52,658 nucleotides of DNA from a virus: IMG/VR virus record IMGVR_UViG_3300025117_000573, positions 1 to 52,658 of that record; one strand, given 5' to 3'. The notes under the pieces are model-generated. The model saw only the letters and a program-made list of their open reading frames with translations. It ran no database searches and was not told the DNA's origin. A program made the position numbers and the translations under genes. Numbering within the stretch: position 1 is the first letter of the stretch; every line of letters starts with the position of its first letter. Positions 18,735 through 27,474 of the stretch are shown one piece after another.

Positions 18735-19528
18735 AAACAGTCGCATTTTTCGGCGGAAAGACGGTGGGCGCAGCTGTACTCAAGGAACTTTTGTCGAGCA
18801 GTAATATCGAAGTAGTTTCGATTGTATCAAATAAATCCGACTTGTCAACAGATCCAAAAGATAGCTGGTTCGAAAAAATCCATCCGTTAGCCAAGACAAG
18901 AGGAATTCCATATTCGACGTCTTTTTCTGCGCCCAGCATTCCTAGTAATACCGACGTTGTTATTTCTGCCTACTACGATAAAATACTACCGAAAAGTATT
19001 CTGTCTTTACCGGCTTTTGGAGCCTATAACGTCCATCTCGGAGATATTCGTAAGTACCGCGGAGCCTTTCCAACTGTGTGGCCAGTTCTTCGGGGAGACG
19101 ATTTTTATGGCGTGTCAATTCACGAGATGGATAGTCAAATCGACCACGGACGTTTAGTAGCGTTTGCCGAGCGGGAGTTTCCATGTTGGTATACGGGAAG
19201 GGATCTGTACGATGACGCAGTAGAAACAGCAACACAGCTGTTCAAAAAACTTTTGCCGGTCCTAGAATTTGCTAACAGTAAACAAGATATTTGCCTTCTC
19301 GACACTTTACCTGCTGACCACGAAAAACGGGGGAACTTGTACTTCAGATCGGATTTTCCTGGACATTACTTAGACAAAGCCGATTCCAACCTCATCCGCC
19401 ATGTCCAGGCTCTAACATTCCCGCCATTCCCACAACCATTTGTTAAACTTGGCAACAGATTCTATACAGTTAAACTGTCTTACGACCAAGAGAATGGTAA
19501 CCACAATGATCGACACAATTCCATCTAA
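18731..19528 (+). CDS. Sugar N-formyltransferase
   Basis: A 265-residue enzyme of the methionyl-tRNA formyltransferase fold. It uses N10-formyltetrahydrofolate to formylate an amino group. The catalytic set is visible: Asn100 and His102 in YNVHLGDIRKYRG, and Asp138 in MDSQIDHG. It lacks the C-terminal tRNA-binding domain of a true Fmt. Together with the aminotransferase 1.5 kb upstream this supports formylation of an amino-sugar nucleotide, as in bacterial N-formyl-sugar O-antigens. The Rossmann start is KTVAFFGGKTVG. It begins in an ATGA overlap. Confidence 0.85.
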   Translation: MKTVAFFGGKTVGAAVLKELLSSSNIEVVSIVSNKSDLSTDPKDSWFEKIHPLAKTRGIPYSTSFSAPSIPSNTDVVISAYYDKILPKSILSLPAFGAYNVHLGDIRKYRGAFPTVWPVLRGDDFYGVSIHEMDSQIDHGRLVAFAEREFPCWYTGRDLYDDAVETATQLFKKLLPVLEFANSKQDICLLDTLPADHEKRGNLYFRSDFPGHYLDKADSNLIRHVQALTFPPFPQPFVKLGNRFYTVKLSYDQENGNHNDRHNSI

Positions 19529-20030
19529 TCCAACGGTCGTAAACAATGTCTCTATTAGACTGGGCGATGTCGAGCTACGATCGCTCAAAGAATCCGACAT
19601 TCTGTTGGTGCAAACATGGAGGAATAAAAGCAGAGTTCGTTGTGGATTCTTCGACAGTTCTGAAGTAACGAAGGAAAAACATCGTGCTTGGTGGGATTAC
19701 TATGTGGCATCTACCACAGATCGAAGTTTTATAATAGCATGCCAGGGCGATTACGTCGGATTTATTTCTTTGTACAATATCGACTATCTGAACAGTAAGG
19801 CGGAAATAGGCCGAATGATGATAGGAGAAGATGTCTTTCTTGGTAGAGGCATTATGCCCAAAGCCATCGACGCTATCGTTGGATACGCCCGAACTCTCGG
19901 CATCCAATCAATCTATTTGAACGTCAAGTTAGAGAACTTTTCGGCTATAAAGTGTTACAACAAAGCCGGGTTTATTCGATCAACCAGTGATCGAACGTCT
20001 ATACACATGACTCGGTCAACCAAAGAGTAG
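19494..20030 (+). CDS. GNAT-family N-acyltransferase
   Basis: About 178 residues from ATG 19494; ATG 19506 is equally possible, and both overlap the end of the formyltransferase gene. Acetyltransf_3-like layout: VELRSLKESDI, WRNKSRVR, YVGFISLYNID, the acetyl-CoA loop in the GEDVFLGRGIMPKAI region, and YLNVKLENFSAIKCYNKAGF. RimJ/PseH-like members acetylate amino sugars or N termini. In this locus N-acetylation of an amino sugar is the likeliest job, offering an alternative to formylation. Confidence 0.8.
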   Translation: MVTTMIDTIPSNPTVVNNVSIRLGDVELRSLKESDILLVQTWRNKSRVRCGFFDSSEVTKEKHRAWWDYYVASTTDRSFIIACQGDYVGFISLYNIDYLNSKAEIGRMMIGEDVFLGRGIMPKAIDAIVGYARTLGIQSIYLNVKLENFSAIKCYNKAGFIRSTSDRTSIHMTRSTKE

Positions 20031-20041
20031 GTAAATTGCCG

Positions 20042-21577
20042 ATGTCGCTTTCAACCCCACAACCGTCTCTGTCTTCTGAATTGAATCGAACTGCCCGATT
20101 GCACGCAGCGGGTTCTGTACGCGGGTCTTTGGTTTATACGCCGATAGATAGTAAAGTCTTCGATTTAAGCAGGTTCAAAAATATACGGGTAAACTGGACT
20201 ACGTTTTCTAGTTGGGACCGAGAGATTCCTGAAGTTGTTGCTCTATATTCTGTATCAGCCAAAAATGGGCAGTGTGTCGGTGTGATAGCAGTGGATACCG
20301 AGAAGCCTACACACGGAAGATTTGGTATAGCTGGGGTATCTCTTCGGTTATCAAATCGTGCTGTCAAACAAGTCGTATCGGATATTCGCGGGATATTTAC
20401 CAGAAAGATAAACAAGATTCTGGGGACTCGTGGATGTTATATACAACTACCTACCCCAGTAAGTTTTAACAGGCGCGAAATTAAAGAACTTAGATCTGAG
20501 GAACTCCAATCTCTGGGATTTCGCCCCGACAATGGGTACTTGACATCCGGACCAGGAAATATTAAAGACAACAATCGAGTAACCCTTACGGTATATGTGA
20601 GAGACCGAATTCTGACAATACTTAGGTTTCTAGAATCGGTCAATAAGAACTCTTTCTACGATGGCCACGAAGTAATTCTTATGTGCCACCCGGAATACGA
20701 GCGCGCGTCTATCGCGGAATTTGCAGAACACCGCGGCAAAAACACGCCGATGAGGGATTGGATTGCCGAAAATCAGTCGTTATTTCCACGGATCCGAGTT
20801 CGCGTGATGTCTGGTTATCAGATACAACAACGTGGTAAAAAACCGTGGTTGGGGGTTTGGGAGGGGTTCAACCGAGCCATTTCTGATATAATGAGCACAG
20901 AGTACGTAGTTACAAACATGTCTTGTGGAGTTTGGTTTATGCCGAACTGGGATCTAAACATGTTAAAGTGGAGGGGTTACGCAGATGTTCTTATTCCTCG
21001 TTATGTCGAACTACGAGGAGCTGATCCAAAAATACTGCCCAAATGGTGGCACACGGACAGATTCTGTGATGTCATAAAGCTAGAGAACCACATGCAGACG
21101 GAAGAAAACATAACTACGCTAATAGGATCGCAATTCATTGCTCCGGGTTACGCTGCAGTCGAGGATTGTGCTGAGCGTAGGTACGGATACGTCATGGGGA
21201 TGACTATGACGAGAGAGGCGTTTCTACAGACTGGTGGATTCCACGACACGGCATACCCAGACACGTCCGACTTCTTTTTTGACGATGTTTGTCGAGACCT
21301 GTCGTATTCGAAGTTACTCAGTTTAGACAGTGTTATAATGAGAACTCGCTACGCCATTAATACCTTTCGACCATCTCGCCAAGTCACAGGGGGGAAGGAC
21401 GGGCTTTGGCACTATCCCGATAAATGTGGACTATTAGTTGGATCTCTGAAGAAAGAGTTGGCTGATAGGATACCCGATTCGACTAGGGTTTTAACCGATC
21501 ATAATTCCTGTCTAGGAGTCGACGGGAGCATCCGATTGGGCGTATACAAGCACAAAGAGAAACTTAGTCGACAATGA
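20042..21577 (+). CDS. Divergent glycosyltransferase-like protein
   Basis: About 511 residues from ATG 20042; TTG 20036 is an alternative. The N-terminal ~160 residues are unassigned. From ~175 the protein parallels the C-terminal half of the gene at 17172 (RILTILRFLESVNKNSF, VVTNMSCGVWFMPNWDLNML), suggesting a GT-A fold in which the sequence around PNWD helps bind the donor. DTSDFFFDDV resembles the acidic catalytic segment of such enzymes. It is a paralog of that domain without the methyltransferase. It ends in an ATGA overlap. Confidence 0.6.
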   Translation: MSLSTPQPSLSSELNRTARLHAAGSVRGSLVYTPIDSKVFDLSRFKNIRVNWTTFSSWDREIPEVVALYSVSAKNGQCVGVIAVDTEKPTHGRFGIAGVSLRLSNRAVKQVVSDIRGIFTRKINKILGTRGCYIQLPTPVSFNRREIKELRSEELQSLGFRPDNGYLTSGPGNIKDNNRVTLTVYVRDRILTILRFLESVNKNSFYDGHEVILMCHPEYERASIAEFAEHRGKNTPMRDWIAENQSLFPRIRVRVMSGYQIQQRGKKPWLGVWEGFNRAISDIMSTEYVVTNMSCGVWFMPNWDLNMLKWRGYADVLIPRYVELRGADPKILPKWWHTDRFCDVIKLENHMQTEENITTLIGSQFIAPGYAAVEDCAERRYGYVMGMTMTREAFLQTGGFHDTAYPDTSDFFFDDVCRDLSYSKLLSLDSVIMRTRYAINTFRPSRQVTGGKDGLWHYPDKCGLLVGSLKKELADRIPDSTRVLTDHNSCLGVDGSIRLGVYKHKEKLSRQ

Positions 21578-21804
21578 TTCCGTGGCCTGGATTCACGATA
21601 CCCACATATTGTCGCAATCGGCCCGGCATAATAATGCAAAACGGTAAAGAGGATATACGTATAACGGCTCAGGAACCTACGAATTTCTGTCGGCAAATTT
21701 GCGAAAGCAACAACGGTTTAACGCAGGAAACTGAGACGTTAGATCCCGAAGTCACGCACACAAGCCCTGTCCCGATAGCCGAATTTGACTGGAGCAGTGT
21801 GTGA
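21574..21804 (+). CDS. Small protein of unknown function
   Basis: A 76-residue frame between two genes, linked by ATGA at the start and GTGA at the end, which supports its being translated. The protein is Pro/Thr/Asn-rich with three cysteines and no membrane segment. No function can be assigned. Confidence 0.5.
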   Translation: MIPWPGFTIPTYCRNRPGIIMQNGKEDIRITAQEPTNFCRQICESNNGLTQETETLDPEVTHTSPVPIAEFDWSSV

Positions 21805-22550
21805 CAAACCACAACGACTTTTCTACGTGGACTACAGCCTATATTAAAGAGCAAAATATTTGCCCCGAGTGGCACTATCTTCTGGAACACTTCGATGCAC
21901 TCGACTATCGAAGACCGAGACATCCACAACTTATGGACATACGTAAACCTAACAACGAAGTTGGGCATTTTCAGCGCGCCGTGAACATCACATGGGCCAT
22001 CAAATGCTGTCTTATACCGAATCTTACAGGTATCGAATTCGGATCGGCCGGAGTTCCTGCTCCTAGATGTGTAAACACAGACGTTCGTACTGGTCTTAAA
22101 TCACACTATCCGCCCACTACACCGGTTTCAGAGCGTGCAACTATAGGGGGTGACTTGCGAGTAGACGGAGGATTCTTTGGTGAGTCCTATCTTCGCTATG
22201 ACGAACTGTGCGGGGATACTGTCGAAGTTATGGGGACCGGGGCATTCCCGGATGGGTGTTTCAATCTTGTTCTTGCGAACCACGTCCTCGAACATATCGA
22301 AGCCGATCCTGTAGACACACTTAAAGAGTGGTCTCGACTTCTAATACCCGGAACTGGTCACATCGCTATTGTTGTTCCCGAACATCGCCCCCCGCGCTTA
22401 GATGTGTGGAAACTAGACCCAGATCACAAACACGCTTGGACAGTCGAAGAATTCGCGCAAATAGCGAAATCTGTTCCGGGGCTAGAAGTGATCGAACATG
22501 CAACTATGCTGAATCATCACTCCTTTCACACAGTGTGGAGGAAGCTGTAA
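21801..22550 (+). CDS. Class I SAM-dependent methyltransferase
   Basis: A 249-residue protein. GIEFGSAGVPAP is the probable motif I region, and FPDGCFNLVLANHVLEHIE followed by the LKEWSRLLIPGTGHIAIVVPE stretch is the typical Methyltransf_11 block (motifs IV-VI). It probably methylates a sugar or glycan end. It starts at GTG 21801 inside a GTGA overlap; the next gene starts directly after its stop. Confidence 0.75.
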   Translation: MTNHNDFSTWTTAYIKEQNICPEWHYLLEHFDALDYRRPRHPQLMDIRKPNNEVGHFQRAVNITWAIKCCLIPNLTGIEFGSAGVPAPRCVNTDVRTGLKSHYPPTTPVSERATIGGDLRVDGGFFGESYLRYDELCGDTVEVMGTGAFPDGCFNLVLANHVLEHIEADPVDTLKEWSRLLIPGTGHIAIVVPEHRPPRLDVWKLDPDHKHAWTVEEFAQIAKSVPGLEVIEHATMLNHHSFHTVWRKL

Positions 22551-23528
22551 GTGAAGATACTTTTTGTAACAGATCCAGAAGCCGACTACGGAGCCGCTTT
22601 ACTTTATCGCGGGTTGTGCACCGCTCTCGGCGAATCGAACGTAGTAGACTTTCCGTCAAAACCGACGTGGCATTCCCCGCATACCCACAAGTACACTCGC
22701 GGAGAAGTTCCGTTCTACCCAGATCACGAAGGGCTTACATCTTGGTTCGACTGGATGAAACTAACTCCAGATCTTGGTTATAACGCAGACAGAGTTCTTT
22801 CGGAGTCCGCGACATTTGACCTTACTGTTTTGTCGTCGAATCGACGAGGGGTTTGGAAAGCCTGGGACTACCTCTATCATAAAGCCAAGTTTCCGAGGGC
22901 TGTCGTTACAGATCACGAAGATCACAACCTGCTATTGACACCATCTATTGTATCCAATGTTTTGCCTATTATGTTCAAAAGGGAGTTCTTCAGTGTTCCC
23001 GTTGTCCGAGACGGCTTTAAAATTTTTCCTCTTCCGTTTAGTTGTGGATGGGCAGATCTATTAGAGCCGGGTAACCCACTCGACCCTCAAAGGTCTGGTG
23101 TGTTCCTCTCGTGCAGCATTACGCACCCACTACGCAGCATAGCGACGGCTCAGATCAACGATTTCCAACAAGGTGGGTCTGTGAACCGATGCCAGGGAGA
23201 TCGTTACGCTACGGGTCTGCGAAACGCCCTAATAGGCGTATCGGTAAGAGGGCATGGAGTCGATACTCTTAGACAATGGGAAGTCCCGTTTCACGGAGCC
23301 GCCCTTCTTACAGATTCCAGCTTAGCTATGCCTAATAATTTTGAACACGGCGTCGACTGTATTAGATACACTGACCATAGTCAACTTGGCCAAATCGTAA
23401 AAGACCTTTTAGCCGAGCCTGATATGTTACGAGACGTAGCAACGAAAGGGCAAAAGAAGTTGCTGGATTATCATACACCCAAACACAGAGCCGAATATTT
23501 TTTGGCTAGAATCAAGGAAGTAGCATGA
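22551..23528 (+). CDS. CgeB-like GT-B glycosyltransferase
   Basis: A 325-residue protein starting at GTG 22551. ILFVTDPEADYG opens a Rossmann domain. The C-terminal part has YATGLRNALIGVSVRGHG, DTLRQWEVPFHGAALLTD and GQIVKDLLAEPDMLRDVA, matching the Glyco_trans_1_2/CgeB-like family. It is paralogous to the gene at 24019: both open with F(V/L)T(D/N) and DYG, and both have a TDHED/TDMED segment. It probably transfers one sugar of the phage glycan. Confidence 0.7.
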   Translation: MKILFVTDPEADYGAALLYRGLCTALGESNVVDFPSKPTWHSPHTHKYTRGEVPFYPDHEGLTSWFDWMKLTPDLGYNADRVLSESATFDLTVLSSNRRGVWKAWDYLYHKAKFPRAVVTDHEDHNLLLTPSIVSNVLPIMFKREFFSVPVVRDGFKIFPLPFSCGWADLLEPGNPLDPQRSGVFLSCSITHPLRSIATAQINDFQQGGSVNRCQGDRYATGLRNALIGVSVRGHGVDTLRQWEVPFHGAALLTDSSLAMPNNFEHGVDCIRYTDHSQLGQIVKDLLAEPDMLRDVATKGQKKLLDYHTPKHRAEYFLARIKEVA

Positions 23529-24022
23529 TTTTCGATAAACAACCCAGGAAACGCCAGCCGTTGTCTGACCTGCGGCCACCAGATGCCGCACAAGAACCTG
23601 TTGACCCTGAATTGGTTGAGGAACTGTGTCCCCCTGTTGTGAAGTCCGATGTAAAACAGCCGGCTTTCAACGAAAAGTCAGAAATTATATTCGAAGGACC
23701 AAGGCTACCCAGTGGCATCGCAATTCGATCGGATAGACAAACGACGGCCAGGAAAGGAAAGACCCTTGTTTTTGGCTGCTTCGATAAACAACTGATTCGG
23801 AGTCTTAAGCAAGAAAACCAGCTCGTTTTTCTGGCCTTGTCTGAGAAAGAGGCCGAGTTACTTCATAGTGTAGGACTATGCGACACGATCGTCATCGCTA
23901 ACGGACTGCAACTTCCTCCGTCGGTCACTAAAGAGACTGTTGGGGGAGTTGTTCTAGGGAGTTACGGAGATGATGTTGCATCTGCCGATTCCCGCCGAAA
24001 ACTGATTGAGCATCTTATTTGA
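23525..24022 (+). CDS. Protein of unknown function between two CgeB-like genes
   Basis: 165 residues, ATGA overlap at the start and TTGA overlap at the end. The first ~75 residues are Pro/charged and probably disordered. Residues ~78-165 could be a small alpha/beta domain (TLVFGCFDK, LVFLALSEKEAELL, GVVLGSYGDD). No family recognised. Confidence 0.55.
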   Translation: MIFDKQPRKRQPLSDLRPPDAAQEPVDPELVEELCPPVVKSDVKQPAFNEKSEIIFEGPRLPSGIAIRSDRQTTARKGKTLVFGCFDKQLIRSLKQENQLVFLALSEKEAELLHSVGLCDTIVIANGLQLPPSVTKETVGGVVLGSYGDDVASADSRRKLIEHLI

Positions 24023-25179
24023 GCCGGCTACTTTTTTTAACGAATCTTGGATCGGACTACGGAGAATATTTCAATCTCCGTGGGTTTGTTAAGCTCCTCG
24101 GCAAAGATCGTGTATGGGAGTGGCCAAGAAAGAATACCTATCATGGCCTAGCTGACCACTACCCAGAACGTTACGTCGGCAATACCCATTATCTAGGCCC
24201 AAAGGGTGCTTGGGGAGAATTGTGGACTGACCCATCTCTTTATCGTTCGTGGGAACCAAGCAGATTTCCAAGCGTCCCGATGTCCGGAGACGGCCCTCTT
24301 CATTTTGTAGAACCGTTCGAGACTTACAACCCGACGTTCGAGGAGATTATAGTTGCTATAGCATCTGGCGAGATCAGCGCTATCGTTCTCGGGTCTGCAA
24401 GATGGCACAGTTCCGCTGCGTTGTCCGAGATCATGAGTGTTTTGGGTCGAGACAAGTTACCAACACTTATCTTCACCGACATGGAAGACTACTACCAAAT
24501 ACGAACGGACTTCATTGGTGCTTTCTATCCTGATGTTTACTTCAAGCGCACGTTCATCAAGCATGGCAATCCGAAAACTCTGCTAACGGGAGTCGACGTT
24601 CCCGTTCGTCCTCTTCCATTCAGCTCGATGTGGGACTTCGACTTCAAGCCGTTCGCCGAACGAACAATCGACGTGTTCTGCGTATTCGGCGCTACCCAAG
24701 TTCTTAGAAAGCTCGTTCGCGATACCGTAGTCGATACAGTAACATCTCGATTCCCGTCAGCCAAGATTATGGCTGCTGTCGGCCACCCGTTGGGGCATAA
24801 AGAGTATTTGAAAACGTTGCAAGACTCCAAGATTGTAATCGACCATCAACGCATGGGCACTGACTGTATTCGAACCTGGGAAGCCTTCGCCGCTGGCAGT
24901 TGCGTAATAGGCGACTTGCACATCGAAATGAATGATCCATTAATCCCCGGGGTTCATTTCTATCGTTACGAAAACGACATGTCTTGGCAGGGGGACCAGC
25001 AGAAGATGGATATTCTAAGGAACAGCGTAGCCTATGCTCTGGCTAATCCACAGTCTACAGAGAACGTAGCAAAGGCGGCTTACCAACATGTTCGAGAAAA
25101 GCACACCAATAAAGCCAGAGCTTTTTACATTCTGCAAGAAGCCAAAAATCTTGGTTATGATGTCGGGGACCTAGTATGA
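24019..25179 (+). CDS. CgeB-like GT-B glycosyltransferase
   Basis: 386 residues from TTG 24019. LLFLTNLGSDYGEY begins the first Rossmann domain, TLIFTDMEDYY ends it, and the second domain has IDVFCVFGATQ, KIVIDHQRMGTDCIRTWEAFAAG and a glycogen-synthase-like end. The DCIRTWEAFAAG motif corresponds to the donor-site helix of family members. It is a paralog of the gene at 22551 and overlaps both neighbours by four bases. Confidence 0.7.
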   Translation: MSRLLFLTNLGSDYGEYFNLRGFVKLLGKDRVWEWPRKNTYHGLADHYPERYVGNTHYLGPKGAWGELWTDPSLYRSWEPSRFPSVPMSGDGPLHFVEPFETYNPTFEEIIVAIASGEISAIVLGSARWHSSAALSEIMSVLGRDKLPTLIFTDMEDYYQIRTDFIGAFYPDVYFKRTFIKHGNPKTLLTGVDVPVRPLPFSSMWDFDFKPFAERTIDVFCVFGATQVLRKLVRDTVVDTVTSRFPSAKIMAAVGHPLGHKEYLKTLQDSKIVIDHQRMGTDCIRTWEAFAAGSCVIGDLHIEMNDPLIPGVHFYRYENDMSWQGDQQKMDILRNSVAYALANPQSTENVAKAAYQHVREKHTNKARAFYILQEAKNLGYDVGDLV

Positions 25180-26156
25180 GAACTATCGTAACAGGAGCCG
25201 CTGGTTTTATTGGGAGTCATCTAACTGACGAGCTGCTTCGTAGAGGCCACACTGTGGTAGGTATCGATAATCTGTCTACCGGCAGTATCAAGAACCTGCA
25301 AAACGCATTTAAAGATAGTGGATTCAACTTCTACGTAGATGATGTCGGAGCATACGACGGCAAACGAGTTTTACAAGATAGCATGGCAGTAGCAGATGTA
25401 GTCTTTCATCTAGCCGCTGTCGTAGGCGTAAAGAAGGTTGTTGCAGAGCCAGTTAATACTATCCGTACAAACGTGCGCGGAACTGAAAATGTGTTAGAAA
25501 CTGCGTCAGAGTTCGGCGTCCGAACCGTGATAGCTAGCACATCTGAAGTTTACGGGCTAAGTGACAAAGTTCCATTTACGGAGTCATCCACGCTGTGCTT
25601 GGGAGAGACTACGAAAAGTCGATGGGGGTACGCCTGTTCCAAAGCCTTAGACGAATTTCTTGGCTTTGCGTACCTGGAAGAAAAGAAACTTCCGGTAACA
25701 GTCGTCAGATTCTTCAACTGTTCCTGGGCTAGACAGTCCTCGCAATACGGAATGGTGCTACCAACGTTTATTCAAAACGCACTGGAGAATAAGCCACTTC
25801 TGGTTCACGGGACTGGGGAACAAGTTAGATGTTTTGGCGCCGCGCCCGATTACGTAGACGCAACGATTTGTGTGTCAGAATTTAGTCATACAATTGGCGA
25901 AGTTTACAATATCGGAAATCCAGATCCCGTGACAATTAACGAACTTGCTACGCGAGTTCTAGCTGCTATTCCAAGTTCGACATCGGAGATTAAAAGAATC
26001 TCGTACGACGAAGCTTACGGTAAGAAGTTCCAAGACATGGCTATCCGTATTCCAAGCGTCGAAAAAATACGTCGGGACACCGGATGGGCACCGACAAAAA
26101 ATCTAGACGACATCATCCGCTCAATACTCAACGAAAGATTACCGCTTGGCGCGTAA
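25176..26156 (+). CDS. NAD-dependent sugar epimerase/dehydratase (extended SDR)
   Basis: 326 residues. VTGAAGFIGSHL carries the dinucleotide-binding GxxGxxG at 7-13. FHLAAVVGV, the active-site STSEVYG (~121-127) and Tyr152/Lys156 in YACSK complete an extended short-chain dehydrogenase. VRFFNC and CFGAAPDYVDA match UDP-glucose 4-epimerase/GDP-mannose-dehydratase relatives. It would supply or interconvert nucleotide sugars. It overlaps the next gene, also an SDR, by 11 bases. Confidence 0.88.
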   Translation: MRTIVTGAAGFIGSHLTDELLRRGHTVVGIDNLSTGSIKNLQNAFKDSGFNFYVDDVGAYDGKRVLQDSMAVADVVFHLAAVVGVKKVVAEPVNTIRTNVRGTENVLETASEFGVRTVIASTSEVYGLSDKVPFTESSTLCLGETTKSRWGYACSKALDEFLGFAYLEEKKLPVTVVRFFNCSWARQSSQYGMVLPTFIQNALENKPLLVHGTGEQVRCFGAAPDYVDATICVSEFSHTIGEVYNIGNPDPVTINELATRVLAAIPSSTSEIKRISYDEAYGKKFQDMAIRIPSVEKIRRDTGWAPTKNLDDIIRSILNERLPLGA

Positions 26157-27147
26157 CATCCTTGTAACTGGTGGATCAGGATTTATCGGCCATCATATTT
26201 GCCGAGAACTACGAGACTTAGGCCATCGAGTCACAAGTGTTGACTCTATGGTTGGTGGGCGTAATGTAGTTCCAGGAGTTCCCCTCCTAGTGGGAGATAT
26301 TTCTGACCACGCATTCGCTAGGTATGTAGCAGATGTTACAAAGCCAGAAATTATCGCCCATCTTGCTGCCGACCCGCGAGAGGGGGCGTCATGGTATCGA
26401 ATCGACTCAGTAACAAGAAACAATCTCGGAGCCTTTTCATCTATCGTAGAGGCGTGCCTTCGCCACAAGTTAAAGCGAATCGTATCTTTTTCTAGTATGT
26501 CTGTTTACGGAGATCAGATGCCTCCGTTTACGGAAGATATGCCAACTAAGCCAGTCGATCCATACGGAGTAAACAAGGAAGCTATCGAGAAAACAACACG
26601 GATGATAGCAGATGCTCACTCCTTAGACTGGTGCATCGTCCGACCGCACAACGTAATAGGCCCAGGCCAGTTTGTAGACCCTCTACGAAACGTCGCCACA
26701 ATTCTAGCCAACAAGGCAGTTGCTGGGGAGCATATGACTGTATACGGGGACGGGTTACAGACAAGGGCGTTTTCGAACATCCAAGATTCTCTTAGTTGTT
26801 ACATTAAGTGTATTCTTTCTTCCGACGCCAACGGGCATACGTTTAACATCGGGGGGGAAGTCAAAACAACAGTCCTTGCGATGGCTGGGATTATTCAAGG
26901 ACTTGTTCCGAACGCAAAGATCGAACACCTGCAAAGCCGGTACGGGGAAGTAAAACACGCTTTTTGCGACCACACAAAAGCAAAACAATTACTTGGGTTC
27001 CGCGAGAACATTGGGTGGGAACAAGCTGTAATCGATATTGTGGATTGGGTAAAACGTTGTGGCCCATTTCCCTGGGAGCCAACCCTACTGTCTACTCCGT
27101 GTGATAAGGCCCCAAAACATTGGAAGACATCTTTGTATGACGAATGA
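26146..27147 (+). CDS. NAD-dependent sugar epimerase/dehydratase (extended SDR)
   Basis: 333 residues from TTG 26146, starting inside the previous SDR gene. GGSGFIGHH is the cofactor loop, AHLAADP the following strand, SFSSMSVYGD the catalytic Ser/Thr region, and Tyr140/Lys144 in DPYGVNKEA the catalytic pair. IVRPHNVIGPGQ follows as in UDP-glucose 4-epimerases. Two consecutive SDR genes suggest a two-step conversion of a nucleotide sugar, for example dehydration then epimerisation; the substrates cannot be read from sequence. Confidence 0.87.
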   Translation: MARNILVTGGSGFIGHHICRELRDLGHRVTSVDSMVGGRNVVPGVPLLVGDISDHAFARYVADVTKPEIIAHLAADPREGASWYRIDSVTRNNLGAFSSIVEACLRHKLKRIVSFSSMSVYGDQMPPFTEDMPTKPVDPYGVNKEAIEKTTRMIADAHSLDWCIVRPHNVIGPGQFVDPLRNVATILANKAVAGEHMTVYGDGLQTRAFSNIQDSLSCYIKCILSSDANGHTFNIGGEVKTTVLAMAGIIQGLVPNAKIEHLQSRYGEVKHAFCDHTKAKQLLGFRENIGWEQAVIDIVDWVKRCGPFPWEPTLLSTPCDKAPKHWKTSLYDE

Positions 27148-27472
27148 CATTACAGGATTTCTAAAGACTGTAGATCACTTAGGCAGCAAAATTCCCCGGC
27201 ATCTCCAAAAAGAGCTTATCGAATATGTCGAAGAATTACGGGCCGCACTTGACGACGATGAATTAGACCTGTTCAGACGTAACATCCAACAGGACATCGT
27301 GTTTTCTTATGATTGGCAGTCGGTTACAATACTTTTGTTCTTGCAACATCTAGTAAGTGGCAACTTTGGGTTTGCTGCCGATCTTTTTGCTATATTGGCG
27401 ACCGCCGCCCAAGACGGAGACTACGACATCTTTAAACATGTACGAAACACGCTAGGCGTTTTCACTAGTTAG
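27137..27472 (+). CDS. Small helical protein of unknown function
   Basis: 111 residues from ATG 27137, which overlaps the end of the second SDR gene; an upstream in-frame start at 27059 would give an unlikely long overlap. The protein is mostly helical (IPRHLQKELIEYVEELRAAL), acidic, with a hydrophobic middle that is probably a soluble helical bundle. No family recognised. Confidence 0.6.
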   Translation: MTNDITGFLKTVDHLGSKIPRHLQKELIEYVEELRAALDDDELDLFRRNIQQDIVFSYDWQSVTILLFLQHLVSGNFGFAADLFAILATAAQDGDYDIFKHVRNTLGVFTS

Positions 27473-27474
27473 CC

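Noticed and set aside
22328-22783. 151-codon plus-strand frame in a second frame
   Set aside because: Arg/Ser-rich shadow crossing the boundary of two well-supported genes.
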